DNA from: Klebsiella pneumoniae
GTDB lineage: Bacteria > Pseudomonadota > Gammaproteobacteria > Steroidobacterales > Steroidobacteraceae
Reading direction: 5' to 3'
Assembly (NCBI GenBank): GCA_945873095.1
Contig: CAMCBU010000004.1
Location: 81,283 to 145,282, forward strand
DNA: 64,000 nt
The position numbers and the translations under genes were made by a program. Under the pieces are notes generated by a model. That model was given only the letters and a program-made list of their open reading frames with translations. It was not told the DNA's origin and ran no database searches. Numbering within the stretch: position 1 is the first letter of the stretch; every line of letters starts with the position of its first letter. This document shows, piece by piece, positions 16,346 to 24,016 of this stretch.

Positions 16346-18094
16346 ATGCGTAGTTGGATAACACCCTTAATTTTCGGTTGGATACTGTCACTCGCTGTTG
16401 CGATTACCACAATAACAACAGTTAACTTTTCTGCACATCTTGCGGACCGCGGATTCACGACGGCCATCGCAGATGGCCGTGCAACCGTCACAGAAGTGGT
16501 CTCCGGTAGCGCCGCCGAACGCGCAGGAATCAAAGTAGGTGACGTGCTAGATCGCGAAACGGCGAGACGAACAGAGACCGAATTCCTGCAGATTGACGAT
16601 CCGCTACGATTTGACATCAGCCGCGAGGGCCGCTCGCTTAGAGTCACTTTCGTTCCAGATCGATCCGACAAATCATTCGAACAACGACTCTACGAGATCC
16701 ATGCAGCGCTCACTCTCGTAGTCGTATTGTTTACCTCGCTCTTCATCACGTTATCGAAAGTGCGATTTACGTCGAGTAAATGGTTGGTAGCGAGTCTACT
16801 CGTCTTTCCACTTACAGGAATGCTGCAAACCAATCACCCCGATTTATCGCAGTTTGCGTTATTTGCCTTTACTCCAGCGACATGCGCTACGTTAGCGTTA
16901 CTTCTGCAGTTTTGGATTTCCTTTGCTGCGGAAATTCGGTCACCGCTCGCAAAGGGTTGGGTGCATACGCTTCGAATAGCATGGATTATTACCGTAACGT
17001 CCTCGGTCACCGCCTCTATCGCCGCAGCCAAAGAGACGCTACTAGCCGATAAGTACGCAAGTTTTTTCGAATTAGTCGGAAATAGTGCGTGGTTAGATCC
17101 CCTTAACGCATACCAGTGGTGGGGATACTCCATCGTCCTGCCCATTCTTTGCGTTGTAGCCCCGATTAAAATCATTCGACGATCAACTGGTGATGTCGAG
17201 AACCATGCTTACTGGGTCGCAGCGACGCTGTTGGGATTCGCAATTCCATGGTCTATCGGGCAGCCCGCGTTTTTCATTCTCGACCAACTTGGCTTGATCA
17301 CGACCTATGGCGCCACGCTAAATCAAGTCATGGGATATTTGATCTGGCTCATCCCACTAAGTCTTTTATTGTTCTGCTACGTCGGCGTCTCTCAGCGAAT
17401 GCTGAGCTTCAACTTCGCAGTCAATAAGACCGTTGTTTACTTGCTTACCGGTGGTCTTTTGTTGCTCGCTTATCTACTCTTAAAGCGTAATATCGAAACG
17501 ATCTTACCGTCGGATGCGGAGACCAAGAAGAGTGCTGTAAACGGCCTAATTGCTTGTCTGGTCTTCATGGCTAAGCAACTCCGCGACCTATCAGACATTG
17601 CACTTAAGAAGTTTATTTTTGTGGATCTCAATCGGAGAGAAAATAAACTTTCCGAATTTCGAAACAAAATGAGCCACTTCAAGACGAGCACCGCATTAGA
17701 GGACGCCACAGCGAGTACGCTTTCCTCGTTTTGTCATGGCGCCCGCGTACAAATATTTTCCCACTCTAACGGTTCTTATTGTGACCGTCGTACCCAGGAG
17801 CAGATCTTGGTCGACGACGAAATTCCAGTCGCGCTCAGGACGGGACGGAGCTCTGTCCTGAATCCCGGTGATCCTCAAGCAAGCCGCTGGCGGGTCGTCA
17901 CGCCGATATTTGATCGACAAGACTTGGTTGGATTCGTCGGAATTGAATACGATCCTATGCTGCCGACGTTACGACCGGATGAGATACGATGGATTGAGAA
18001 GATTGTTCGTCAATTCGGAATTCAGTCGGCATTGCTTGAATTAGATTTATTACGGGCCACCCAACGACGTCTCGCCTCGGCCGAAGGATCTTAG
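16346..18094 (+). CDS. PDZ / multi-TM / GAF-like sensor protein without kinase domain
   Basis: A 582-residue membrane protein. A first membrane helix (about residues 7-29) precedes a PDZ-like region (TVTEVVSGSAAERAGIKVGDVLD, about 48-70) placed in the periplasm. Seven or eight membrane helices follow to about residue 385. The cytoplasmic C-terminal part (about 400-570) has a GAF-like look (VVTPIFDRQDLVGFVGIEYDP) and ends without histidine kinase, GGDEF or HTH motifs. The layout is that of a signal-receiving module lacking its output domain. It is the main cargo of the small element; function unknown. Confidence 0.65.
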   Translation: MRSWITPLIFGWILSLAVAITTITTVNFSAHLADRGFTTAIADGRATVTEVVSGSAAERAGIKVGDVLDRETARRTETEFLQIDDPLRFDISREGRSLRVTFVPDRSDKSFEQRLYEIHAALTLVVVLFTSLFITLSKVRFTSSKWLVASLLVFPLTGMLQTNHPDLSQFALFAFTPATCATLALLLQFWISFAAEIRSPLAKGWVHTLRIAWIITVTSSVTASIAAAKETLLADKYASFFELVGNSAWLDPLNAYQWWGYSIVLPILCVVAPIKIIRRSTGDVENHAYWVAATLLGFAIPWSIGQPAFFILDQLGLITTYGATLNQVMGYLIWLIPLSLLLFCYVGVSQRMLSFNFAVNKTVVYLLTGGLLLLAYLLLKRNIETILPSDAETKKSAVNGLIACLVFMAKQLRDLSDIALKKFIFVDLNRRENKLSEFRNKMSHFKTSTALEDATASTLSSFCHGARVQIFSHSNGSYCDRRTQEQILVDDEIPVALRTGRSSVLNPGDPQASRWRVVTPIFDRQDLVGFVGIEYDPMLPTLRPDEIRWIEKIVRQFGIQSALLELDLLRATQRRLASAEGS

Positions 18095-18389
18095 GTGCCG
18101 CTTTACTCAGCGACTGATTGGAACGGCACAGATAAAAATCGGTGATGGCGAAGGGGACGAACCTTGCGGAGGAGAGCATGCACGTTCGTCGAAAAATCGA
18201 CGTGTTGATCCTTTGCAGAGTCTCGACGGCGCGAATGACAAAACAAGACAAGTATGCGGCGAGTGTGTAAGCGCCCTGCTCTTCTAACTCGCTGATTTTT
18301 CTCACGGCGAAATGAACTCAAAGGGATTAGTTCGTTTCTGACGTGTCAGATCAGAATTTGTGACACGCTAACTCATTGATTTGTAAGAC
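18095..18389. other. Right end of the 3.1 kb element
   Basis: Nothing gene-like is convincing here. It separates the PDZ-membrane gene from attachment site 2. No integrase gene is present anywhere in the 15263-18389 unit. Confidence 0.5.
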
Positions 18390-18431
18390 TGGGCCCGCTT
18401 GGATTCGAACCAAGGACCAAGGGATTATGAG
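18390..18431 (-). repeat. tRNA-Ile(CAU) 3' part, attachment site 2
   Basis: Identical over 42 bases to attachment site 1: anticodon loop, T arm and acceptor strand of tRNA-Ile(CAU) on the minus strand, with no 5' half and no intron. It is the junction between the small element and the 28 kb island and defines the left end of the latter. Confidence 0.88.
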
Positions 18432-18686
18432 AAGACAGGACCAATTCAATCCCATTGGCCATCAATCACTTACGCACTCCGAAATTCCGTGTGTAAGAGA
18501 ATGTGTATGTAACAAACGTGTTTTTGACGTATTTTTCTGGGGTTTTTGACACTCTTGACCTACAACGTCGAATAGCAGATTACCTACTCCTCAGATAACA
18601 GGTAAACACTTTTCTTTGAGCGATAAACGAGTCGTCAAAAACGAGGATTGACGAACCCGCGCAGTCACCGCGTGGAGCGTCCCGAA

Positions 18687-18702
18687 TGTCGTTTAAACGA
18701 CA
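18687..18702. repeat. Palindrome TGTCGTTTAAACGACA, copy 4
   Basis: A perfect copy at the inner edge of element end repeat B. It supplies the last codons and the stop (GTC GTT TAA) of the macrodomain gene on the minus strand. Confidence 0.75.
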
Positions 18703-19223
18703 TTTACCTGCGTAACAGGGATGGCCTCGTAGAAGATCTGATACAGCATCGCATCCACGACTGTGAATCGGATCTCCTGCAGGTGGCTAAGATTGGGAGC
18801 CAGCTGAAAGGCGGTTTTCACGAGTATCGGTACCGCCTCATCGATCGGATATCCATAGATCCCCGTCGATATCGCCGGTACGGCGAGGCGCCGTATCTTT
18901 TGAGCGTCGGCAAGCCGCACCGCGCTCTCTAATGCCCTAGCCAAATTGGCGGGAGGATTCGGGTCTTCGTGGTACTTCGGTCCGCGGGTATGGAAGAGTT
19001 TTGCCGTAATCTCGAACCCTGGCGAGGCGATGGCTTCCCCGAGCCCGAGCGGTGCCAACGGACGGGTGTAACGCTCGAGTTCTGGTCCGGCGGCTTTATA
19101 GATCGCGCCGCAGACACCGCCGCCTGCGATGAGATACGCGTTAGCGGAATTGACCAGGCCGTCGCAGTCGGTCTGCTTGAGGATATCCCCTAAAACTACG
19201 GTGACCTGAGCGGTCGCTTTCAA
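18693..19223 (-). CDS. Macrodomain protein (probable ADP-ribosyl hydrolase or reader)
   Basis: A 176-residue single-domain protein. Macrodomain motifs are clear: VVLGDIL, the ADP-ribose loop NSANAYLIAGGGVCGAI, and AISTGIYGYP near residue 117. Characterised members bind ADP-ribose or remove it from proteins, or deacetylate O-acetyl-ADP-ribose. It is the last gene of the eight-gene WYL-headed operon, 12 bases after the MORN gene. ADP-ribose chemistry is common in phage defence and toxin systems, but no partner transferase is visible nearby. The stop codon lies inside the 16-bp palindrome. Confidence 0.88.
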   Translation of the reverse strand: MKATAQVTVVLGDILKQTDCDGLVNSANAYLIAGGGVCGAIYKAAGPELERYTRPLAPLGLGEAIASPGFEITAKLFHTRGPKYHEDPNPPANLARALESAVRLADAQKIRRLAVPAISTGIYGYPIDEAVPILVKTAFQLAPNLSHLQEIRFTVVDAMLYQIFYEAIPVTQVNVV

Positions 19224-19235
19224 CCCGCGCCCTCT

Positions 19236-19748
19236 CTAAGAGGATGTTTGACCTGCCGGCTGATCCGCTCGCCATGATCCGGAGTAGATCACCTCACAGG
19301 CAGGACCGTACAACGTGCCCTCGCCATGACGCATGTCGTCCTTCCATGCGCCCTGATAAATCTGGCCGTTCGAGTAAAAGAACGTCCCTTCGCCGTTCCG
19401 CTGACCCGACGAGTAAGTGCCTCGAAAAGTGACGTAGTTGTCGATCGTGGCGGCTGCGACGAGGTGTAACTCGAAAAGACATTCGCACTCATCTCTGGTG
19501 TTCTCAAGGCAGGGCGCGCTGACCGGCTTCGTCATCGGCGGAGCGAGCATGGCTTTGCTCGGGGGCTCACGTCCAATGACACACCCACCCACACCCCATC
19601 CGTCAGGCGCGCCGTGCTTCATCGAACCCGACCAATAGCAGAACGGATACTCTGCAGCGATCTCGATGTCTTGTCCGATGTTATGACTCGGTATCGGTAA
19701 CGCCACGAAGCCAATCGCGGCGACGAACAAAAGTATCGCGTACTGCAC
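19236..19748 (-). CDS. Exported MORN-repeat protein
   Basis: A 170-residue protein with an N-terminal hydrophobic signal (MQYAILLFVAAIGFVALPI). Its C-terminal half has about three MORN-like units, e.g. GQRNGEGTFFYSNGQIYQGAW and DMRHGEGTLYGP. Two Cys-containing segments (CLENTRDECECLF) may form disulfides. MORN repeats in bacteria often mediate lipid or protein contacts. It starts 4 bases after the protease gene ends and belongs to the same operon. Confidence 0.7.
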   Translation of the reverse strand: MQYAILLFVAAIGFVALPIPSHNIGQDIEIAAEYPFCYWSGSMKHGAPDGWGVGGCVIGREPPSKAMLAPPMTKPVSAPCLENTRDECECLFELHLVAAATIDNYVTFRGTYSSGQRNGEGTFFYSNGQIYQGAWKDDMRHGEGTLYGPACEVIYSGSWRADQPAGQTSS

Positions 19749-19752
19749 GTCT

Positions 19753-20817
19753 TTACTCCGTCTCGACCTTACACACTGACTTCATCACGCGCTTCAATAA
19801 CTGATCGCGCGACAGCGAGGTATTGGCGGAGGGAAGCGCGGTCTCCGAGGGGAGCATCAGCGACGCCACCTGTGCATGACGTGCGTAGTTGACGAGCTGC
19901 ATCGGGCTACCCGATCCGTCTTCCTCGATCGACGAATCGATCACGCCGATCACCTTACCGGAATACGACACGACCGGTCCGCCGGAGCTCCCCGGCTGAA
20001 TGGGGATCGATACCTGTAGCAAGGTCGGCTCCTGCGAAGGACCAGAGAGCGAGGTGACATTACCCTCCGTGAACTTCGCCTCGGCACCGAGCATCTTGGG
20101 GTTCGGGAATCCGATCGTGAACGCCGACATGCCGACCGAGATGTCACTCGATTCACCGAGGGGCAGCCACTCAGGGGTAGACACCTTGGTTCGTAGGAGT
20201 GCGAGATCGTTGTCGGAAGATTCGCGCAGTACGTCCGCCTCGCCTTTTCGGCCATCCGGAAAGACCACCGCGATTTTGGTTGCGTTATCAACCACGTGAT
20301 ACGAGGTCAGTAATAAACCATCCGGCGATATGGCGAAACACGTGCCGGTCCCGGTCACAGGATCGTCGTACTGAAACTGCGACACAGCATAGGCGCAGCT
20401 CGATGCGTTACAACTTGGCATGCGCACCTTGAGCACGAGCTTGTTGGTCTTGCCAGATTCAAGATCGACTCGGGGGGTGTCGTCTTCCCCTTCATCGAGT
20501 TCCATCAGCCGGCCATCTGCTGTGACGATACGCAGATCGAGATCTGCACAAGCCCGATCGCAGGCTGCAATCACGGTGGCGTCATGCGCACCTGTGATAT
20601 CGAGCGGGATCGTTGTTTCTTCACCATGCCCGAGTCGCCCGACGTATACCGTGCCGATCTGCCGAATGGTCCGGTCACGGCTATCGGCCTTTGCCTTGAG
20701 CCACCCACTGTAATCCGCCATCTGTAGCCGCGCCTGATGCTCGCTAGAACTGACGTAAGAGTCGCAGCCTGCTATCAGAGCGACTGACACCAGAATCGAA
20801 ATAATGCAGTGCTTCAC
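19753..20817 (-). CDS. Trypsin-like serine protease lipoprotein (S1C/HtrA-like fold, no PDZ)
   Basis: A 354-residue envelope protein. The N-terminus is a lipoprotein signal with lipobox LIAGC. The protease domain (about residues 150-310) has the complete triad: His in LTSYHVVD, Asp in SDNDLALLR and Ser in QPGSSGGPV. A region before it (about 30-145), with two Cys pairs and acidic stretches, may be a separate domain. No PDZ domain follows, unlike DegP. It overlaps the preceding small gene by four bases. Its presence among exported operon partners suggests a surface or periplasmic processing role. Confidence 0.85.
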   Translation of the reverse strand: MKHCIISILVSVALIAGCDSYVSSSEHQARLQMADYSGWLKAKADSRDRTIRQIGTVYVGRLGHGEETTIPLDITGAHDATVIAACDRACADLDLRIVTADGRLMELDEGEDDTPRVDLESGKTNKLVLKVRMPSCNASSCAYAVSQFQYDDPVTGTGTCFAISPDGLLLTSYHVVDNATKIAVVFPDGRKGEADVLRESSDNDLALLRTKVSTPEWLPLGESSDISVGMSAFTIGFPNPKMLGAEAKFTEGNVTSLSGPSQEPTLLQVSIPIQPGSSGGPVVSYSGKVIGVIDSSIEEDGSGSPMQLVNYARHAQVASLMLPSETALPSANTSLSRDQLLKRVMKSVCKVETE

Positions 20818-21149
20818 AGCTGATGTATTTCTCGAACGTGCATTTTGAATGTTTCGATATCGATCTGCTGTCCATGCAACACGGTGAACGGATGTAGTTC
20901 TCTTGGAGGCGCGACACCGTAGTTATATGCCAGATCGAGATCAGTCCAAATCACGCAGGGATTACCATCGACGAGGTAGAAGTCCGGGTTGCCGTCGAGA
21001 TCGCGTTCTAGACGCTGCGCCATTGTCGGTTCAACCCAATCATCCGGTCGTTTTGTGTACCCACCAATGAACGGCTCGTCTGATGTGAGCAGATCATCGA
21101 AGAGGATGGTGGGTCCGTCTTTCCGAAACTTATTTTCTTCCATCAGCAA
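20814..21149 (-). CDS. Hypothetical small acidic protein
   Basis: A 111-residue soluble protein with many acidic and aromatic residues (KRPDDWVEPTMAQRLERDLD) and no signal peptide or known motif. The four-base overlap with the protease gene implies translational coupling. It could be a cytosolic partner or chaperone of the exported proteins, but nothing in the sequence proves it. Confidence 0.6.
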   Translation of the reverse strand: MLMEENKFRKDGPTILFDDLLTSDEPFIGGYTKRPDDWVEPTMAQRLERDLDGNPDFYLVDGNPCVIWTDLDLAYNYGVAPPRELHPFTVLHGQQIDIETFKMHVREIHQL

Positions 21150-21213
21150 AACCCTAAGCGACGACTAGCTCAAGCTTTGATACGGATTTGGCGCTGGCGC
21201 ATTTAAAGTCGAG

Positions 21214-21576
21214 CTAGTTACAGATTTGCTCCCATGCGCCATCTACGCACCGCCCGATACGACAACCGAGTTCCGGCAAAGGCTTGAGACCGCAAGAGAG
21301 CGAGGGTGTCCTGTCGCATATCTGCTCCCACGAACCGTCGATGCACCGACCTATCCGGCAACCTAGATTCGGGAGCGGCTTGATCCCACAGGATAGCGCG
21401 GGATTCTGGTCACATATTTGCTCCCACGCACCATTCACACAACGCCCGATTCGGCAGCCGAGCTCAGGAAGCGGTCTAAGCCCGCAACTTGCGGACTGTG
21501 CGGACACGTCCGTGGTCGGCGTGATTGAACCTATACCGACCATTACCAGCGCGATCAACAATCGAAGTAACGTCAT
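21214..21576 (-). CDS. Secreted protein with three tandem Cys-rich repeats
   Basis: A 120-residue protein with a signal peptide (cleavage near VSAQS). The entire mature part is three near-identical repeats of about 31 residues, each built on CGLxPLPxLGCRIGRCxxG followed by WEQIC. Each repeat has four cysteines, so each could be a disulfide-stabilised module. I do not recognise the family. The near identity of repeats points to recent internal duplication or gene conversion. It is the fourth gene of the WYL-headed operon. Confidence 0.7.
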   Translation of the reverse strand: MTLLRLLIALVMVGIGSITPTTDVSAQSASCGLRPLPELGCRIGRCVNGAWEQICDQNPALSCGIKPLPNLGCRIGRCIDGSWEQICDRTPSLSCGLKPLPELGCRIGRCVDGAWEQICN

Positions 21577-21604
21577 AAGTTTTTTCTCACGGGAAACTTT
21601 TATA

Positions 21605-22150
21605 TCAGTCTCGCCAGGCTTCTAATATTTGGCCGTCAGTGATCGTATCAATCTCATGAATCACAATTAACTTGTAGTCTCTCAACTGACGAAAGAATTC
21701 GGGTTCTGAACGCACGATCGGTAGCCACGTCGTCTCAGGGCCTGCCTGACCATGAATTTCGGTATAGCCACCGATCACAACGTCTCGACCTTTTCTATCC
21801 TGAATCGTGCAATAGACGATCGAGGGGGTTACACAATCATCTACCTCCTCTGCTAGATGGGACATCATCTCTCGAGCAAATGCCAATCGATCGCTATCCG
21901 CGATTGGTTCGTCATCCTCAAGCCCGACATGGCTGCGCAGCTCCGGGTCGTCCAAGTATCGCTCGGAGAAGAGTTCAAAATTAAAGGCGATCAAATCATT
22001 CGAGGCGCTGAAAAGATCGTCCCATCCGTCGATCTCAAGGTACTCGTGAAGCGCTTTCAATTCGCCGCTATCGGATCGATGGTTGAGGAAGCCCTCGATC
22101 ACCGCATCGACGCTTTTTTGGAGTGCCTCAGGGACTGCGATCAAGGTCAT
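21605..22150 (-). CDS. Hypothetical protein
   Basis: A 181-residue soluble acidic protein with no recognised domain. Visible features are a helical segment with FNFELFSERYLDD and a C-terminal part with alternating strands (VVIGGYTEIHG, LIVIHEIDTITDGQILEAW). I chose the ATG at 22150, with GGGAG upstream, 20 bases after the lipoprotein gene. The longer frame to 22303 would run back through that gene. Confidence 0.55.
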   Translation of the reverse strand: MTLIAVPEALQKSVDAVIEGFLNHRSDSGELKALHEYLEIDGWDDLFSASNDLIAFNFELFSERYLDDPELRSHVGLEDDEPIADSDRLAFAREMMSHLAEEVDDCVTPSIVYCTIQDRKGRDVVIGGYTEIHGQAGPETTWLPIVRSEPEFFRQLRDYKLIVIHEIDTITDGQILEAWRD

Positions 22151-22170
22151 GACCGTCGGGCTCCCAACAC

Positions 22171-22560
22171 TTAAGACGTTCCACGCTCGTGATGCCTCTT
22201 TCGGTATTCGTCGATTAAGGACAATACCGTCAGCGCATAGGCCCGGCAGCCTTCCTGATACTCCGTCTGCGACCAAAGGCCTGCTTCGTATTCGTTTACG
22301 CACTGTGAGGGTTTAGTGATCTTGACGCTACGCGCGTGATCAAATCCGCGCTCGAAGACATCACACGCATCTCGGCAATCGGAATCTTTCGTGACGCCGA
22401 GGTAGGTCATTCCATGCAGTGCGACATGAGCGCGTTCAATCGCCGCTACCTGATCGAACGCGGTGATGGGTGGCGGCAGATACCCGTCGTCCTCGACCTG
22501 TGCGCATCCCGAGACGACCAGGGCAATTAAGGACGCTGAAATGATGATCATTAGTCGCAT
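22171..22560 (-). CDS. Small lipoprotein
   Basis: A 129-residue protein with a lipoprotein signal (LIALVVSGCAQ). The mature part has six further cysteines, among them CRDACDVF and those in PSQCVNEYEAG and EGCRAY, which suggest a disulfide-rich periplasmic fold. Family unknown. It starts only 3 bases after the WYL regulator gene ends, making it the second gene of the operon. Confidence 0.65.
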   Translation of the reverse strand: MRLMIIISASLIALVVSGCAQVEDDGYLPPPITAFDQVAAIERAHVALHGMTYLGVTKDSDCRDACDVFERGFDHARSVKITKPSQCVNEYEAGLWSQTEYQEGCRAYALTVLSLIDEYRKRHHERGTS

Positions 22561-22563
22561 GCT

Positions 22564-23535
22564 TTAACGCTCCGCATATTTACCGGCCGCCGCATCTAGC
22601 GCTTCGCCGACGGTCTTTCGTAAGGACGCCGGCCCGAGCACTTCGACGTTGGGGCCATGCCGAAGGATGTCCATCACGAGCTCGGGCTCGTGTTTGTAGG
22701 GGATGCGCAGGATCACCCCGCCGTCTTTTTGCGGTTCGCTCTTGACGCCGGGGTGCCACTCTTCTTCTGCAACCCAGCGTGCGGCAAGTTCGTTGAATCG
22801 CAGCACCGCGATCTTGTCAGCTTTCCCTGTGAAGATGCCGTAGCCCGAGTCGAGCTCTCCGGCAATCAGATCGGGTGGCGGGTCGTAAACAGTCTCAGTC
22901 ATACAGCGCGGTGCGGTAATACGATCCACTGAGAACACCCTCATCTCCTCGCGCTCGTGACACCACGCGGCGAGATACCAATTGCTGCGATAAAAGGTCA
23001 GGCGCAGTGGGGAAGCACTTCGTGATTTTTCCTCGTTACGAGTTCGGCTGCGATACACAAACTGCAGCCGTTTTCGGGCACGGAGCGCTGACAGCACCGT
23101 CGCAAAGGCATCCGCACTGGTATTCCGCAGCTGCGACATGCGCAGTCGGATGCGCTCGGTCAGATCCCCTTTTCCAAAGGCCTGACGTCGAACCTTACCG
23201 AGACGGGAGCGGACCGATTGAGTCTCATCGCGCACAAATCCCGGCGGGATTTGCTCAAGCAATGCCTCGACCTCCAACAACGCCGAGATCTCCCGGCCTG
23301 ACAGTCCGAGCAGTACCGCGGCGTTGGGATCATCAGGACTACGCTCTAATCGATACCCGCCCTGCTCCCAATCGTAGCGGATGTCGACGCCGCGCTGATC
23401 GCGCAGGAATGAAATCAGCCGCTTGACCGTCGCCGGGGAGGCGCCCGTCTCATCGCAGAGTGCGGCAAGCGGTAACGGCTCGCGGGTGCGGCAGAAGATG
23501 CCGAAGATCTCTTGGAGTTTTTCGAAACGGGCCAT
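22564..23535 (-). CDS. WYL-domain transcriptional regulator
   Basis: A 323-residue regulator. The N-terminal winged helix (about residues 1-60) contains ALCDETGASPATVKRLISFLRD. The WYL domain follows with its signature in FYRSNWYLAAWC (about residue 180), and then a C-terminal WCX-like part (MDILRHGPNVEVLGP). WYL proteins such as BrxR and CapW repress defence genes and respond to nucleic-acid or nucleotide ligands. Its gene heads the minus-strand operon and is divergent from the HTH-helicase pair, so it could control both. An inverted repeat in the intergenic region (23654-23671) is a candidate operator. Confidence 0.85.
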   Translation of the reverse strand: MARFEKLQEIFGIFCRTREPLPLAALCDETGASPATVKRLISFLRDQRGVDIRYDWEQGGYRLERSPDDPNAAVLLGLSGREISALLEVEALLEQIPPGFVRDETQSVRSRLGKVRRQAFGKGDLTERIRLRMSQLRNTSADAFATVLSALRARKRLQFVYRSRTRNEEKSRSASPLRLTFYRSNWYLAAWCHEREEMRVFSVDRITAPRCMTETVYDPPPDLIAGELDSGYGIFTGKADKIAVLRFNELAARWVAEEEWHPGVKSEPQKDGGVILRIPYKHEPELVMDILRHGPNVEVLGPASLRKTVGEALDAAAGKYAER

Positions 23536-23653
23536 GCAGCACCAATAGAACCGACCATCGGCTCAAAATATGAGCTCATCCTATGTTGTTCAACAGCTGG
23601 ATGGAATCGCGGATTGACGCTCAAACAACCCTGATTTTTGATGGTAATTCACA

Positions 23654-23671
23654 ATCAGCTTATCGGCTGAT
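23654..23671. promoter_or_regulatory. Inverted repeat, candidate operator between WYL gene and HTH/helicase genes
   Basis: ATCAGC and GCTGAT separated by six bases, located in the divergent intergenic region 23536-23764. The spacing fits a dimeric repressor. Assignment to the WYL protein is inference from position only. Confidence 0.4.
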
Positions 23672-23764
23672 ACTGCGCCTATGGACGATGGGCTCGGCGG
23701 GGTTTCAGTTTATGAAACTTTTCCCCTATCCTGCCCTCCAGTACCCGTAACCGGACAGACCCAA

Positions 23765-23974
23765 ATGGCCACGACCCACGGCCGGACCGGCATCCTGACC
23801 ATCCCCGAAATCGCCAAGCACCTGAAGGTCACCGAGCGAACTAGTTACAAGATCGCGGCGTCGAGGAAGATCACGGCATTTAAAGTTGGGAGGAGCTGGC
23901 GGCTTTCGATGCCAGACATCGACCGCTGGATTACGAAACAGTCAACCACCGCGCACAGATCGAGACTGAGATAA
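23765..23974 (+). CDS. Excisionase-like helix-turn-helix DNA-binding protein
   Basis: A 69-residue MerR/Xis-type DNA-binding domain: ILTIPEIAKHLKVTERTSYK, then FKVGRSWRLSMPDIDRWI, which matches the excisionase-family HTH profile. Such small proteins occur both as recombination directionality factors and as companions of defence helicases. The ATG at 23765 is used because the upstream extension is not conserved in character. It ends 42 bases before the DUF4011 helicase gene. It is far from the integrase at 45332, so a regulatory role next to the helicase is at least as likely as excision. Confidence 0.75.
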   Translation: MATTHGRTGILTIPEIAKHLKVTERTSYKIAASRKITAFKVGRSWRLSMPDIDRWITKQSTTAHRSRLR

Positions 23975-24016
23975 ACGCCAATCATCGCTATGAACTATTT
24001 CTTGCGTGCTTAACCT

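Larger units (their letters stand above)
18390..18702. repeat. Element end repeat, copy B
   Basis: The 313-bp counterpart of copy A with the same order of blocks, including GTGTGTAAG (18489-18497), ATGTGTATGTAAC, CGTGTTTTTGACG and the terminal palindrome. The two copies differ at scattered positions, so they are not a recent duplication or an assembly artefact. The block carries no gene except the last codons of the macrodomain gene. Confidence 0.8.
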
